Positions 1-5,267 of a stretch of DNA of 5,828 nt are shown here, one piece after another. The notes beneath the pieces were generated by a model. The model ran no database searches and was not told the origin of the DNA. It saw only the letters and a program-made list of their open reading frames with translations. Position numbers and translations under genes: made by a program. Source of the DNA: Variovorax sp. (GTDB lineage: Bacteria > Pseudomonadota > Gammaproteobacteria > Burkholderiales > Burkholderiaceae_C); assembly GCA_028292835.1 (NCBI GenBank), contig JAQGLP010000113.1:1-5828 (forward strand). Direction: 5' to 3'. How positions within the stretch are numbered: position 1 is the first letter of the stretch; the number at the start of each line of letters is the position of its first letter.

Positions 1-1
1 G

Positions 2-997
2 CGCGGCGGACGCGATGGCGCGCCGGCCCGGCCGCCCGGCAACCCCGCCGCGCTGCCCGATGCCCAGCCGCGCGTCGAGCCTATCCGCGCCAGCGGCGGC
101 ACCAGCAAGCCCTACACCGTGCTGGGCCGCTCCTATGTGCCAATCGCGGACGACCGGGCGTTCCGCGAGAGCGGCCTCGCCTCCTGGTACGGCAGCAAGT
201 TCCACAGCCGCTCGACCGCCAGCGGCGAGCCGTACGACATGTACGCCATGACGGCGGCGCACCGTACGCTGCCCCTGCCCAGCTATGCGCGCGTGCGCAA
301 CCCCGCCAACGGCCGCGAGGTGATCGTGCGCGTGAACGACCGCGGGCCGTTCCATGAAGACCGCGTGATCGATCTCAGCTACGGCGCCGCGCTCAAGCTC
401 GACCTGCTGCGCGGCGTGGCGCCGGTAGAGATCGAGCGCATCACGAACGAGGACATTCGCACGGGCGCCTGGCAGCGCGACCGGGACCCGCGGGGCACCG
501 CGCTGGCGGCAGCGTCGACACCGGCGGCGACCTTGCCAGCCCTCCCCCTGCCGTTGCCGTTGCCGTTGCCGTTGCCGCTGGCGGAGCCGGCGCCGACACC
601 GGCCGGGTCGCCGGAGGCGCAGACCATGCCGGTCGCGACGGCGGTGCGCCCCGAGACCTCGGAGCTGCCCGCCGTGCCGGCGCTGGCGTCACGCGATCCG
701 GAAAAGTCCCGTGCAGCGCCAACGGCTCCAGAGACGGCGGCAGCGGCCCGTCGGCCGGCCGAGGCGGGCTTCTGGGTGCAGTTGGGGGCGTTCAGCCGTT
801 CCGAAGGCGCGGCGGGCCTGCAGCAACGCGTGGCGCGCGAGCTGCCGGCGCTGGCCGAAACCCTGAACGTGTTCAGCGAACAGGGCACGCACCGTGTCCA
901 GGCCGGGCCGTTTGCATCGCGCGACCTGGCCCGCAGCAGGGCCGGGCAGTTCCGCGACGAACTGGGCATCGCGCCTTTAGTGGTCGAGCGGCGCTGA
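2..997 (+). CDS. rlpA: RlpA, septal-ring lytic transglycosylase with SPOR domain (5' partial)
   Basis: RlpA is an envelope protein that cleaves peptidoglycan glycan strands lacking stem peptides and helps daughter cells separate. The reading frame is open from base 2, so the start, signal peptide and any lipobox lie upstream. GTG at 119 is internal, because RlpA-like sequence (VEPIRASGGTSKPY) precedes it. The double-psi beta-barrel domain runs from about 170 to 450, from GLASWYGSKFHS through AAHRTLPLP and VRVNDRGPF to the DLS motif. His (codon 260-262) and Asp (338-340) lie 26 residues apart, the same spacing as the essential His131/Asp157 pair of Pseudomonas aeruginosa RlpA. A Pro/Ala-rich linker (about 480-760) contains a Leu-Pro tandem repeat. 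A C-terminal SPOR domain (767-994, starting GFWVQLGAFS) would bind denuded septal glycan. It converges on the ferritin-like gene with a 45-bp gap. Identity is firm; only the N-terminus is missing. Confidence 0.95.
   Translation, partial: RGGRDGAPARPPGNPAALPDAQPRVEPIRASGGTSKPYTVLGRSYVPIADDRAFRESGLASWYGSKFHSRSTASGEPYDMYAMTAAHRTLPLPSYARVRNPANGREVIVRVNDRGPFHEDRVIDLSYGAALKLDLLRGVAPVEIERITNEDIRTGAWQRDRDPRGTALAAASTPAATLPALPLPLPLPLPLPLAEPAPTPAGSPEAQTMPVATAVRPETSELPAVPALASRDPEKSRAAPTAPETAAAARRPAEAGFWVQLGAFSRSEGAAGLQQRVARELPALAETLNVFSEQGTHRVQAGPFASRDLARSRAGQFRDELGIAPLVVERR
545..580 (+). repeat. Hexanucleotide tandem repeat (CCGTTG) coding Leu-Pro in the RlpA linker
   Basis: Four perfect copies of CCGTTG occupy 551-574, with near copies CCCCTG (545-550) and CCGCTG (575-580) on either side. 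The unit is in frame and encodes alternating Pro and Leu in the linker between the barrel and SPOR domains. Gain or loss of a unit would change linker length by two residues without breaking the frame. Confidence 0.9.
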
Positions 998-998
998 G

Positions 999-1014
999 CG
1001 GACGTCCACGTCCG
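999..1014 (+). terminator. Candidate hairpin just after rlpA
   Basis: CGGACG (999-1004) pairs perfectly with CGTCCG (1009-1014) around a TCCA loop, one base after the rlpA stop. There is no T-tract, so it is not a textbook intrinsic terminator; it might block exonucleases or help end transcription between convergent genes. A second possible stem, GCGCGG/CCGCGC (1021-1026 with 1036-1041), follows. Confidence 0.3.
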
Positions 1015-1042
1015 TCGACCGCGCGGAGACAGTGCCCGCGCC

Positions 1043-1900
1043 TCAGGCGCCTTGGTAGACCGTCTGCGCGCCCACCGAGGCGCCGACTTCCTTGCGGTAG
1101 CGGTTGAGTTCCTGCACCGTCTTGAAGCTACGGTTCATCAGCAGGCTCAGGTTGTGCAGGATGCGCTCGCCGACCTTGTTTTCCCACACGGCGTCGAACT
1201 TGATCTGGTGGTCCAGCCAGTGCTCCAGCCACTCCGGGTCGGGCATGCGGCTTTGCACCGTGTCGTTGGGGAACAGCGCCTTGCTCACGTGCAGGTTGGT
1301 CGGGTGCAGCGCCTGCGCGGTGCGCCGGGCGCTGGCCATCAGCACGCCGACCTTGGTGAAGGCAGCGCGCGCCTCGTCGCCGAACTTCTCGAGCGCGCGC
1401 TTCATGTAGCGCAGGTAGGCGCCGCCGTGGCGAGCCTCGTCCTGCGACAGGGTGGTGTAGATGTGCTTGATGACCGGCTCGCTGTGCCACTCGGCGGCCC
1501 GGCGGTACCAGTGGTTCAAGCGGATCTCGCCGCAGAAGTGCAGCATCAGCGTCTCCAGCGGCGGCGCCGGGTCGAAGTCGAAGCGCACGTCGTGCAGTTC
1601 CTGCTCGGTCGGCACGTGCTGCGGACTGAAGCGCTTCAGGTACTCCATCAGCACCAGCGAGTGCTTCTGTTCCTCGAAGAACCAGATCGACATGAAGGCC
1701 GAGAAATCGCTGTCGTGGCGGTTGTCGCGCAGGAACATCTCGGTGGCCGGCAGCGCCGCCCACTCGGTGATGGCGTTCATCTTGATGGTTTGCGCCTGCT
1801 CCTCGGACAGCTTGGCGGCGTCGAACGACTGCCACGGAATGTCCCGGTCCATGTCCCAGCGGACGGATTCGAGTTGTCTGAAGAGTTCGGGGTAGAGCAT
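1043..1900 (-). CDS. Ferritin-like di-iron protein, related to acyl-ACP desaturase/RNR-type folds, function unknown
   Basis: This is a soluble, mostly helical protein of 285 residues with no signal peptide or membrane segment. It has the ligand pattern of a ferritin-like di-iron four-helix bundle: Glu46 (or Glu54), E77-x-x-H80 in FFEEQKH, Glu125 in CGEIRLNHW, and E155-x-x-H158 in QDEARHG. The paired ExxH motifs and the 30-50 residue spacing resemble acyl-ACP desaturases (EENRHG...DEKRHE) and, more distantly, ribonucleotide reductase R2 and ferritins. The substrate cannot be read from sequence; a desaturase, oxygenase or oxidase are all possible. ATG at 1900 is chosen over the in-frame ATG at 1924 because GGAAGGAA (1909-1916) sits 8 nt upstream of it and the extra eight residues look like leader. 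It is divergent from gpx by 127 bp and convergent with rlpA. No neighbour reveals its pathway. Confidence 0.85.
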   Translation of the reverse strand: MLYPELFRQLESVRWDMDRDIPWQSFDAAKLSEEQAQTIKMNAITEWAALPATEMFLRDNRHDSDFSAFMSIWFFEEQKHSLVLMEYLKRFSPQHVPTEQELHDVRFDFDPAPPLETLMLHFCGEIRLNHWYRRAAEWHSEPVIKHIYTTLSQDEARHGGAYLRYMKRALEKFGDEARAAFTKVGVLMASARRTAQALHPTNLHVSKALFPNDTVQSRMPDPEWLEHWLDHQIKFDAVWENKVGERILHNLSLLMNRSFKTVQELNRYRKEVGASVGAQTVYQGA

Positions 1901-1908
1901 CGGTCGGG

Positions 1909-1916
1909 TTCCTTCC
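1909..1916 (-). promoter_or_regulatory. Shine-Dalgarno site deciding the start of the ferritin-like gene
   Basis: Read on the minus strand this is GGAAGGAA, 8 nt before ATG at 1900. It lies downstream of the alternative ATG at 1924, so it supports the shorter protein. Confidence 0.6.
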
Positions 1917-1922
1917 GGGCGC

Positions 1923-1928
1923 ATTTTA
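1923..1928 (-). promoter_or_regulatory. Possible -10 box for the ferritin-like gene
   Basis: TAAAAT on the minus strand matches the sigma-70 -10 consensus at 5 of 6 bases and would give a 5' leader of about 15 nt that keeps the GGAAGGAA ribosome site. No good -35 is seen at 16-19 nt spacing. If used, it would place the ATG at 1924 upstream of the transcript. Confidence 0.3.
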
Positions 1929-1947
1929 GTCGGCGCGCTTCATTCGT

Positions 1948-1977
1948 TTGTGCGATGCTTTCGAAATCAGGTATACG
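1948..1977 (+). promoter_or_regulatory. Weak candidate promoter for the exported peroxidase gene
   Basis: TTGTGC (1948-1953) and TATACG (1972-1977) are separated by 18 nt, about 50 nt before the start codon. Only the -10 is a fair match. This is the most promoter-like pair in the 127-bp divergent region, but it is weak. Confidence 0.25.
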
Positions 1978-2013
1978 CGTGCGGAAACCGCCACGGATGC
2001 ATCCTGCCCTGCC

Positions 2014-2020
2014 AAGGAGA
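2014..2020 (+). promoter_or_regulatory. Shine-Dalgarno site of the exported peroxidase gene
   Basis: AAGGAGA is a near-perfect ribosome site 7 nt before ATG at 2028. It settles the start against the upstream in-frame ATG at 1950 and the ATG three codons downstream. Confidence 0.8.
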
Positions 2021-2027
2021 AATCGCC

Positions 2028-2645
2028 ATGCGTGCCATGAACCATTTCGCGAGGCTGCCGGCGCTGGCCGCGCTGCTGCTGGCCTGGCTGCCCTGGGCCC
2101 AGGGCGCCACGCCCGTCCCGGCCGAGGCCGCCAGCGCACCGTCCGCCGCGGAAGCCGCCGCCGGCTGTCCGGCGCTCCTGCGCCACACCTTTGCGCGCCT
2201 GCAGGACGAGAAGCCCCAGTCGCTGTGCCAATACGCCGGCAAGGTGGTGCTGGTGGTCAACACGGCGAGTTTTTGCGGCTTCACCAAGCAGTACCGCGGA
2301 CTGGATGCGCTCGACGCCTTATACCGCTCGCGCGGGCTCGTGGTGCTGGGTTTCCCGTCCAACGACTTTGCCCAGGAGACGGGCTCCAACAAGGAGATCG
2401 CCGACTTCTGCGAGAGCACCTTCGGCGTCAAGTTTCCGATGTTCGCCAAGTCCTCGGTGCGCGGCAACGACGCCAATGCGCTGTTCCGCCAACTGGCCCA
2501 GCAGTCGGGCACGACGCCCAAGTGGAATTTCTACAAGTACCTGATCGGCCGCGACGGCGCGGTCGTGGCGTCCTACTCGAGCCTGACGGCGCCGGAAGAC
2601 CGCGGCTTCGTCCATGAACTGGAGCGCCAGCTCGCCCTTCATTGA
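2028..2645 (+). CDS. gpx: Exported glutathione peroxidase-family thiol peroxidase
   Basis: It reduces hydrogen or organic peroxides, probably in the periplasm. ATG at 2028 is chosen because AAGGAGA (2014-2020) lies 7 nt upstream; the frame is open further back, but that stretch is not family-like. The 205-residue product has a Sec-type signal (Leu/Ala-rich residues 8-24, likely cleavage after AQG at 26), an Ala/Pro/Glu-rich spacer, and a GPx fold from about residue 60. The peroxidatic Cys83 lies in NTASFCGFT. Gln116, Trp166 and Asn167 (KWNFYKYLI) complete the family's catalytic tetrad. Cys128 (ADFC) aligns with resolving Cys82 of yeast Gpx3, so a thioredoxin-like reductant is more likely than glutathione. 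Ser111 replaces the Cys of the usual GFPCNQF, and the following loop is one residue shorter than in yeast Gpx3. Two extra Cys (47, 67) lie outside the core motifs. Family is firm; reductant and compartment are inferred. Confidence 0.93.
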   Translation: MRAMNHFARLPALAALLLAWLPWAQGATPVPAEAASAPSAAEAAAGCPALLRHTFARLQDEKPQSLCQYAGKVVLVVNTASFCGFTKQYRGLDALDALYRSRGLVVLGFPSNDFAQETGSNKEIADFCESTFGVKFPMFAKSSVRGNDANALFRQLAQQSGTTPKWNFYKYLIGRDGAVVASYSSLTAPEDRGFVHELERQLALH

Positions 2646-2657
2646 CATGGCGGCCCC

Positions 2658-2677
2658 GCGGACATGAGTGCGTCCGC
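2658..2677 (+). terminator. Candidate hairpin downstream of the peroxidase gene
   Basis: GCGGAC (2658-2663) pairs perfectly with GTCCGC (2672-2677) over an 8-nt loop, 12 nt after the stop. No T-tract follows, so termination here would have to be Rho-assisted or the match is chance in GC-rich DNA. Confidence 0.25.
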
Positions 2678-2836
2678 TGGAGCTCCGGCAGCGACCGGCC
2701 CGTGCCGTGCATCGGCTCCTTGCGGCGCCGACGTCACAAACGATTACCACTGGCACGACGGCGGCGGGAACCAGGCAAAAGGCGCTGCGCTCTCAAGGCC
2801 TTCAGGCGACATCGGGGACCGTCGCCGACGATTTTC

Positions 2837-2938
2837 ATGTTGCGAAGCCTTCCGGACCCCTGAGGTCCAGCTGCAATCCCGGGGCGAGTCTTCTCCTCCT
2901 CCCTCCTCCCTCCTTCGTGCCGGGGCGCTTCGCAACAT
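2837..2938. repeat. 12-bp perfect inverted repeat with 78-bp spacer
   Basis: ATGTTGCGAAGC (2837-2848) is the exact reverse complement of GCTTCGCAACAT (2927-2938). The right arm runs into TTTTC on the plus strand, and the left arm into GAAAAT when read on the minus strand. The spacer contains a smaller hairpin and the pyrimidine tract. No target-site duplication or transposase is visible. A long-range stem in an RNA, bidirectional termination, or the ends of a tiny decayed element are all possible. Confidence 0.6.
2889..2916 (+). repeat. 28-nt homopyrimidine tract with CCCTCCT repeats
   Basis: Every base is C or T. The core is built from overlapping CTCCTCC/CCCTCCT units, so the minus strand is a run of GG and GGG separated by single A. 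Such DNA can form a triplex or, on the purine strand, a two-layer G-quadruplex. It also resembles repeated anti-Shine-Dalgarno sequence on the plus strand. Confidence 0.7.
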
Positions 2939-2997
2939 TTTCTCTTCTGCGCGGTCCGGGCCGGCCAGTCGGTGGCCTTGCCGGCGCCGACCTCGCG

Positions 2998-3612
2998 TCA
3001 GACTGGCCTGGTTTCCGAGAAACTGGGCCGCAGCATGAGCTTGTCGTGCAGCTTGCCGAGGTTGGGATGGCGGCCGCGCCAGTCGATTTCGGGAAAGCGG
3101 AAGCCGAGCCAGCCGAGCGCGCAGCCGACCGCGATGTCCGACAGGCTCGGGTGGATGCCGCTGCAAAAGGGCTTGTCGCCCAGGCCCTTGGCCATGGCCG
3201 CGATGCCGGCCTCGACCTTGCCGCGCTGGCGGTCGATCCAGGCCTGGCTGCGCTCGCCGTCGGCGCGCCCGGGCCAGGTGGCCTCCAGGCGCCAGAGCAC
3301 GCCGGCGTCCATGACGCCGTCGGCCAGCGCCTCCCAGCTCTTGACCTCGGCGCGCTCGCGGCTTTGCTGCGGGATGAGCTTGCCGACCGGCGAGAGGGTG
3401 TCGAGGTACTCGACGATCACGCGGGAGTCGAACATCGCGTCGCCCCCTTCCATCAGCAGGCAGGGCACCTTGCCGAGCGGATTCGACTGACCGATGGCGG
3501 TGGTGTCGGCCCAGACATCCTCGGTGACGAACTGGTAGTCCAGCCGCTTTTCGGCCAGGACCACACGCACCTTGCGCACGTAAGGACTGGTACCGGATCC
3601 GATCAATTTCAT
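2998..3612 (-). CDS. Glutathione S-transferase, YibF-like
   Basis: This is a cytosolic GST-family protein of 204 residues, close in length to E. coli YibF (about 200) and similar from end to end as I recall it: MKLIGSGTSPYVRKV at the start, EALADGVMDAG (94-104) in the middle, and RPSFSETRP at the end. The thioredoxin-like N-terminal domain has Ser9 at the usual active-site position, cis-Pro50 in KVPCL, and Asp62-Ser63 in the FDSRVI glutathione-binding loop. The helical C-terminal domain has the Ser156-x-x-Asp159 N-capping box. The physiological substrate of YibF-type GSTs is not established. ATG at 3612 starts the conserved N-terminus and has GGGAAGAG a few bases upstream; the longer in-frame start at 3693 would run through the purB start. 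It is divergent from purB by 79 bp and convergent with the peroxidase gene. Confidence 0.92.
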   Translation of the reverse strand: MKLIGSGTSPYVRKVRVVLAEKRLDYQFVTEDVWADTTAIGQSNPLGKVPCLLMEGGDAMFDSRVIVEYLDTLSPVGKLIPQQSRERAEVKSWEALADGVMDAGVLWRLEATWPGRADGERSQAWIDRQRGKVEAGIAAMAKGLGDKPFCSGIHPSLSDIAVGCALGWLGFRFPEIDWRGRHPNLGKLHDKLMLRPSFSETRPV

Positions 3613-3649
3613 GCGATCTCTTCCCTCGATGTCATCTTGTAGCGCTTTC

Positions 3650-3655
3650 ATTTTA
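3650..3655 (-). promoter_or_regulatory. Possible -10 box for the GST gene
   Basis: TAAAAT on the minus strand matches the -10 consensus at 5 of 6 bases, 37 nt before ATG at 3612, giving a leader of about 30 nt with the GGGAAGAG ribosome site. No convincing -35 is seen. It shares the 79-bp divergent region with the purB promoter. Confidence 0.3.
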
Positions 3656-3678
3656 GGGCTCGCCCCAATGGCGACGCC

Positions 3679-3684
3679 TACAAT
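3679..3684 (+). promoter_or_regulatory. TACAAT -10 box directly upstream of purB
   Basis: TACAAT matches TATAAT at 5 of 6 bases and ends 7 nt before the purB ATG, so transcription would begin at or next to the A of the start codon. No Shine-Dalgarno sequence lies between box and ATG, which fits a leaderless mRNA. No clear -35 is visible at 16-18 nt. Confidence 0.5.
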
Positions 3685-3691
3685 TCCGCGC

Positions 3692-5071
3692 ATGCCTTTC
3701 TCTCCCGTTTCCGCCCTTTCCCCCCTCGATGGACGCTACGCCTCAAAGCTCGCCACGCTGCGTCCGCTGCTGAGCGAGCAGGGCTACATGCACCGCCGCG
3801 TGCAGGTCGAGGTCGCGTGGTTCATCGCGCTGTCGGACGCCGGCTTCGCCGAGTTGAAGCCGCTGACCCCCGGCGCGCGCACCTACCTGCTCGGGCTCGT
3901 CAAGAACTTCTCCGAGGCCGATGCCCACGCCATCAAGGCGATCGAGAAAACCACCAACCACGACGTCAAGGCCGTGGAGTACTGGATCAAGTCGAGGTTC
4001 GAGGGCCGCCCCGAGCTGATGGGCGCCGCCGAGTTCGTGCATTTCGCCTGCACCAGCGAGGACATCAACAACACCAGCCACGCACTGCAGATCAAGGCGG
4101 CGCGCGAGCTGGTCATCCTGCCCGCGCTCGACGGCCTGGTCGGCACGCTGCGCGAGATGGCGCACCGCTTCGCCGACGTGGCGATGCTCTCGCGCACGCA
4201 CGGCCAGACCGCCAGCCCGACCACCGTGGGCAAGGAAATCGCCAACGTCGCGGTGCGCCTGGCCACCGCGCGGGAGCGGATCGCGACCGTGGCGCTGATG
4301 GGCAAGATGAACGGCGCCGTGGGCAATTACAACGCGCACTTGGCCGCTTGGCCCGACTTCGACTGGGAAGCCTTCAGCCGCAAGGTGGTCGAGTCGCCGA
4401 CGCCGCTCGGCCTGGGCCTCACGTTCCAGCCCTACAGCATCCAGATCGAGCCGCACGACTACATGGCCGAGCTGTTCGACGCGCTGGCGCGCGCCAACAC
4501 CATCCTGATCGACTTCGCGCGCGACATCTGGGGCTATGTCAGCCTGGGCTACTTCAAGCAGCGCCTGAAGGAGGGCGAGATCGGATCGAGCACGATGCCG
4601 CACAAGGTCAATCCGATCGATTTCGAGAACGCCGAAGGCAACCTGGGCCTGGCCAACGCGGTACTGCGCCACCTGAGCGAGAAGCTGCCGATCAGCCGCT
4701 GGCAGCGCGACCTGACCGACTCGACCGTGCTGCGCAACATGGGCGTGGGCTTCGGCTACGCCGTGCTGGCCTACGGCTCGCTCGCCACCGGCCTGAGCAA
4801 GCTCGAACTCAACCAGGAAGCGATCACCGACGACCTCGACGCCGCCTGGGAAGTGCTGGCCGAGCCGATCCAGACCGTGATGCGCCGCTTCGGCGTGCAG
4901 GGCGCCTACGAGCAGCTGAAGGAGGTCACGCGCGGCCGGGTGGTGACCGCCGAGGCGCTGCACGGCCTGATCCGCTCGCTGGACATTCCCGACGCCGAGA
5001 AGGAACGCCTGCTGGCCATGACGCCGGCCGGCTACACCGGCAAGGCGGCCGAGCTGGCGCGTCGGGTCTAA
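3692..5071 (+). CDS. purB: Adenylosuccinate lyase
   Basis: PurB catalyses two fumarate-releasing steps of purine synthesis in the cytosol: SAICAR to AICAR, and adenylosuccinate to AMP. The 459-residue product matches E. coli PurB (456) over its whole length: SPLDGRY at the N-terminus, TTNHDVKAVEYW, FACTSEDINNTSHAL, LSRTHGQTASPTT with catalytic-type His170, NGAVGNYNAH, QIEPHDYMAELFD, the lyase-superfamily signature SSTMPHKVNP with Ser299-Ser300 on the flexible catalytic loop, SRWQRDLTDSTVLRN, and EPIQTVMRR. All expected motifs are intact. ATG at 3692 is chosen because it fits the family N-terminus (MPFSPVSALSPLDGRY); in-frame ATGs at 3611 and 3668 would add non-conserved residues and overlap the likely promoter. 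It is divergent from the GST gene and followed 196 bp later by yaeQ on the same strand. Confidence 0.98.
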   Translation: MPFSPVSALSPLDGRYASKLATLRPLLSEQGYMHRRVQVEVAWFIALSDAGFAELKPLTPGARTYLLGLVKNFSEADAHAIKAIEKTTNHDVKAVEYWIKSRFEGRPELMGAAEFVHFACTSEDINNTSHALQIKAARELVILPALDGLVGTLREMAHRFADVAMLSRTHGQTASPTTVGKEIANVAVRLATARERIATVALMGKMNGAVGNYNAHLAAWPDFDWEAFSRKVVESPTPLGLGLTFQPYSIQIEPHDYMAELFDALARANTILIDFARDIWGYVSLGYFKQRLKEGEIGSSTMPHKVNPIDFENAEGNLGLANAVLRHLSEKLPISRWQRDLTDSTVLRNMGVGFGYAVLAYGSLATGLSKLELNQEAITDDLDAAWEVLAEPIQTVMRRFGVQGAYEQLKEVTRGRVVTAEALHGLIRSLDIPDAEKERLLAMTPAGYTGKAAELARRV

Positions 5072-5074
5072 AGG

Positions 5075-5088
5075 TTTTCGCAAGAAAA
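5075..5088 (+). other. Small hairpin with GCAA tetraloop after purB
   Basis: TTTTC (5075-5079) pairs with GAAAA (5084-5088) around GCAA, a GNRA-type tetraloop, starting 3 nt after the purB stop. It is short and AT-rich, so stability is modest; it may protect the mRNA end or be chance. Confidence 0.3.
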
Positions 5089-5121
5089 GCGGCTGCAGCG
5101 CCCGTCCCACGGTCTCTACAA

Positions 5122-5138
5122 GCTATTAATTCAATAGC
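5122..5138. repeat. AT-rich palindrome GCTATT-AATTC-AATAGC
   Basis: A perfect 6-bp inverted repeat with a 5-nt loop stands out as AT-rich in GC-rich surroundings. From memory, AT-rich palindromes built on GCTATT/AATAGC recur between genes in Comamonadaceae genomes; this could be one degenerate copy. Only a single copy is visible here. Confidence 0.45.
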
Positions 5139-5144
5139 AAAAGA

Positions 5145-5167
5145 CCCCCATTCTCTTTTCCAGGGGG
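5145..5167 (+). other. CCCCC/GGGGG stem with T-rich loop
   Basis: CCCCC (5145-5149) can pair with GGGGG (5163-5167) across a 13-nt pyrimidine-rich loop. It lies between the AT-rich palindrome and a stronger GC hairpin, and could be part of a composite transcription-end structure for purB. Confidence 0.3.
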
Positions 5168-5176
5168 CCGCCGCGC

Positions 5177-5198
5177 CCGGCCGCTCCGAAGCGGCCGG
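5177..5198 (+). terminator. Strong GC hairpin between purB and yaeQ
   Basis: CCGGCCGCT (5177-5185) pairs perfectly with AGCGGCCGG (5190-5198) around a CCGA loop, giving nine pairs, eight of them G-C. A second small stem, CCCC/GGGG (5204-5207 with 5212-5215), follows. There is no T-run, so it is at best a non-canonical terminator or pause site for purB; readthrough into yaeQ remains possible. Confidence 0.35.
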
Positions 5199-5267
5199 CC
5201 CGTCCCCGGCAGGGGTTAGGCGAAGCGACACGCAGTGCGCGCAGCCTGGGGGCGAGCAACAACTGTC

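Larger units (their letters stand above)
2646..2997. other. 352-bp intergenic stretch without a credible gene
   Basis: This lies between the convergent peroxidase and GST genes. Frames are open across it, but their translations are low-complexity Arg/Pro/Ser/Ala sequence, match no family I know, and run on as antisense of the GST gene. What it holds is a short hairpin at 2658-2677, a 12-bp inverted repeat (2837-2848 and 2927-2938), a five-pair hairpin GGACC/GGTCC (2854-2868), an 8-bp direct repeat CCGGGGCG (2879-2886 and 2920-2927) and a 28-nt pyrimidine tract (2889-2916). It may be transcription-end structure, a small RNA or a decayed element. Confidence 0.6.

Noticed and set aside
1950..2027. 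Longer start for the peroxidase gene at 1950
   Set aside because: It would put 26 residues before a good signal peptide and ignore the AAGGAGA site 7 nt before ATG at 2028.
1052..2617. 521-codon open frame on the plus strand
   Set aside because: It runs antisense through the ferritin-like gene and then out of frame through the peroxidase gene. Both real genes have ribosome sites and conserved motifs; this frame has neither.
2837..2938. Insertion sequence or MITE defined by the 12-bp inverted repeat
   Set aside because: No transposase, no flanking target duplication that I can see, and only one copy in the window. Kept only as an open finding.
2668..3642. 324-codon plus-strand frame that would fill the 352-bp gap and cross the GST gene
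   Set aside because: Most of it is antisense of the conserved GST gene, and the part in the gap is low complexity. No ribosome site or recognisable domain supports it.
3611..3691. Upstream in-frame starts for purB (ATG at 3611 and 3668)
   Set aside because: The added residues do not fit the PurB N-terminus and would be encoded over the TACAAT promoter element and, for 3611, over the GST start codon.
3743..5110. 455-codon open frame on the minus strand, antisense to purB
   Set aside because: It is a shadow frame of high-GC coding DNA: the translation is rich in Arg, Gln, Val, Ala, Leu, Gly and His repeats with no family motif, while purB on the plus strand is fully conserved.
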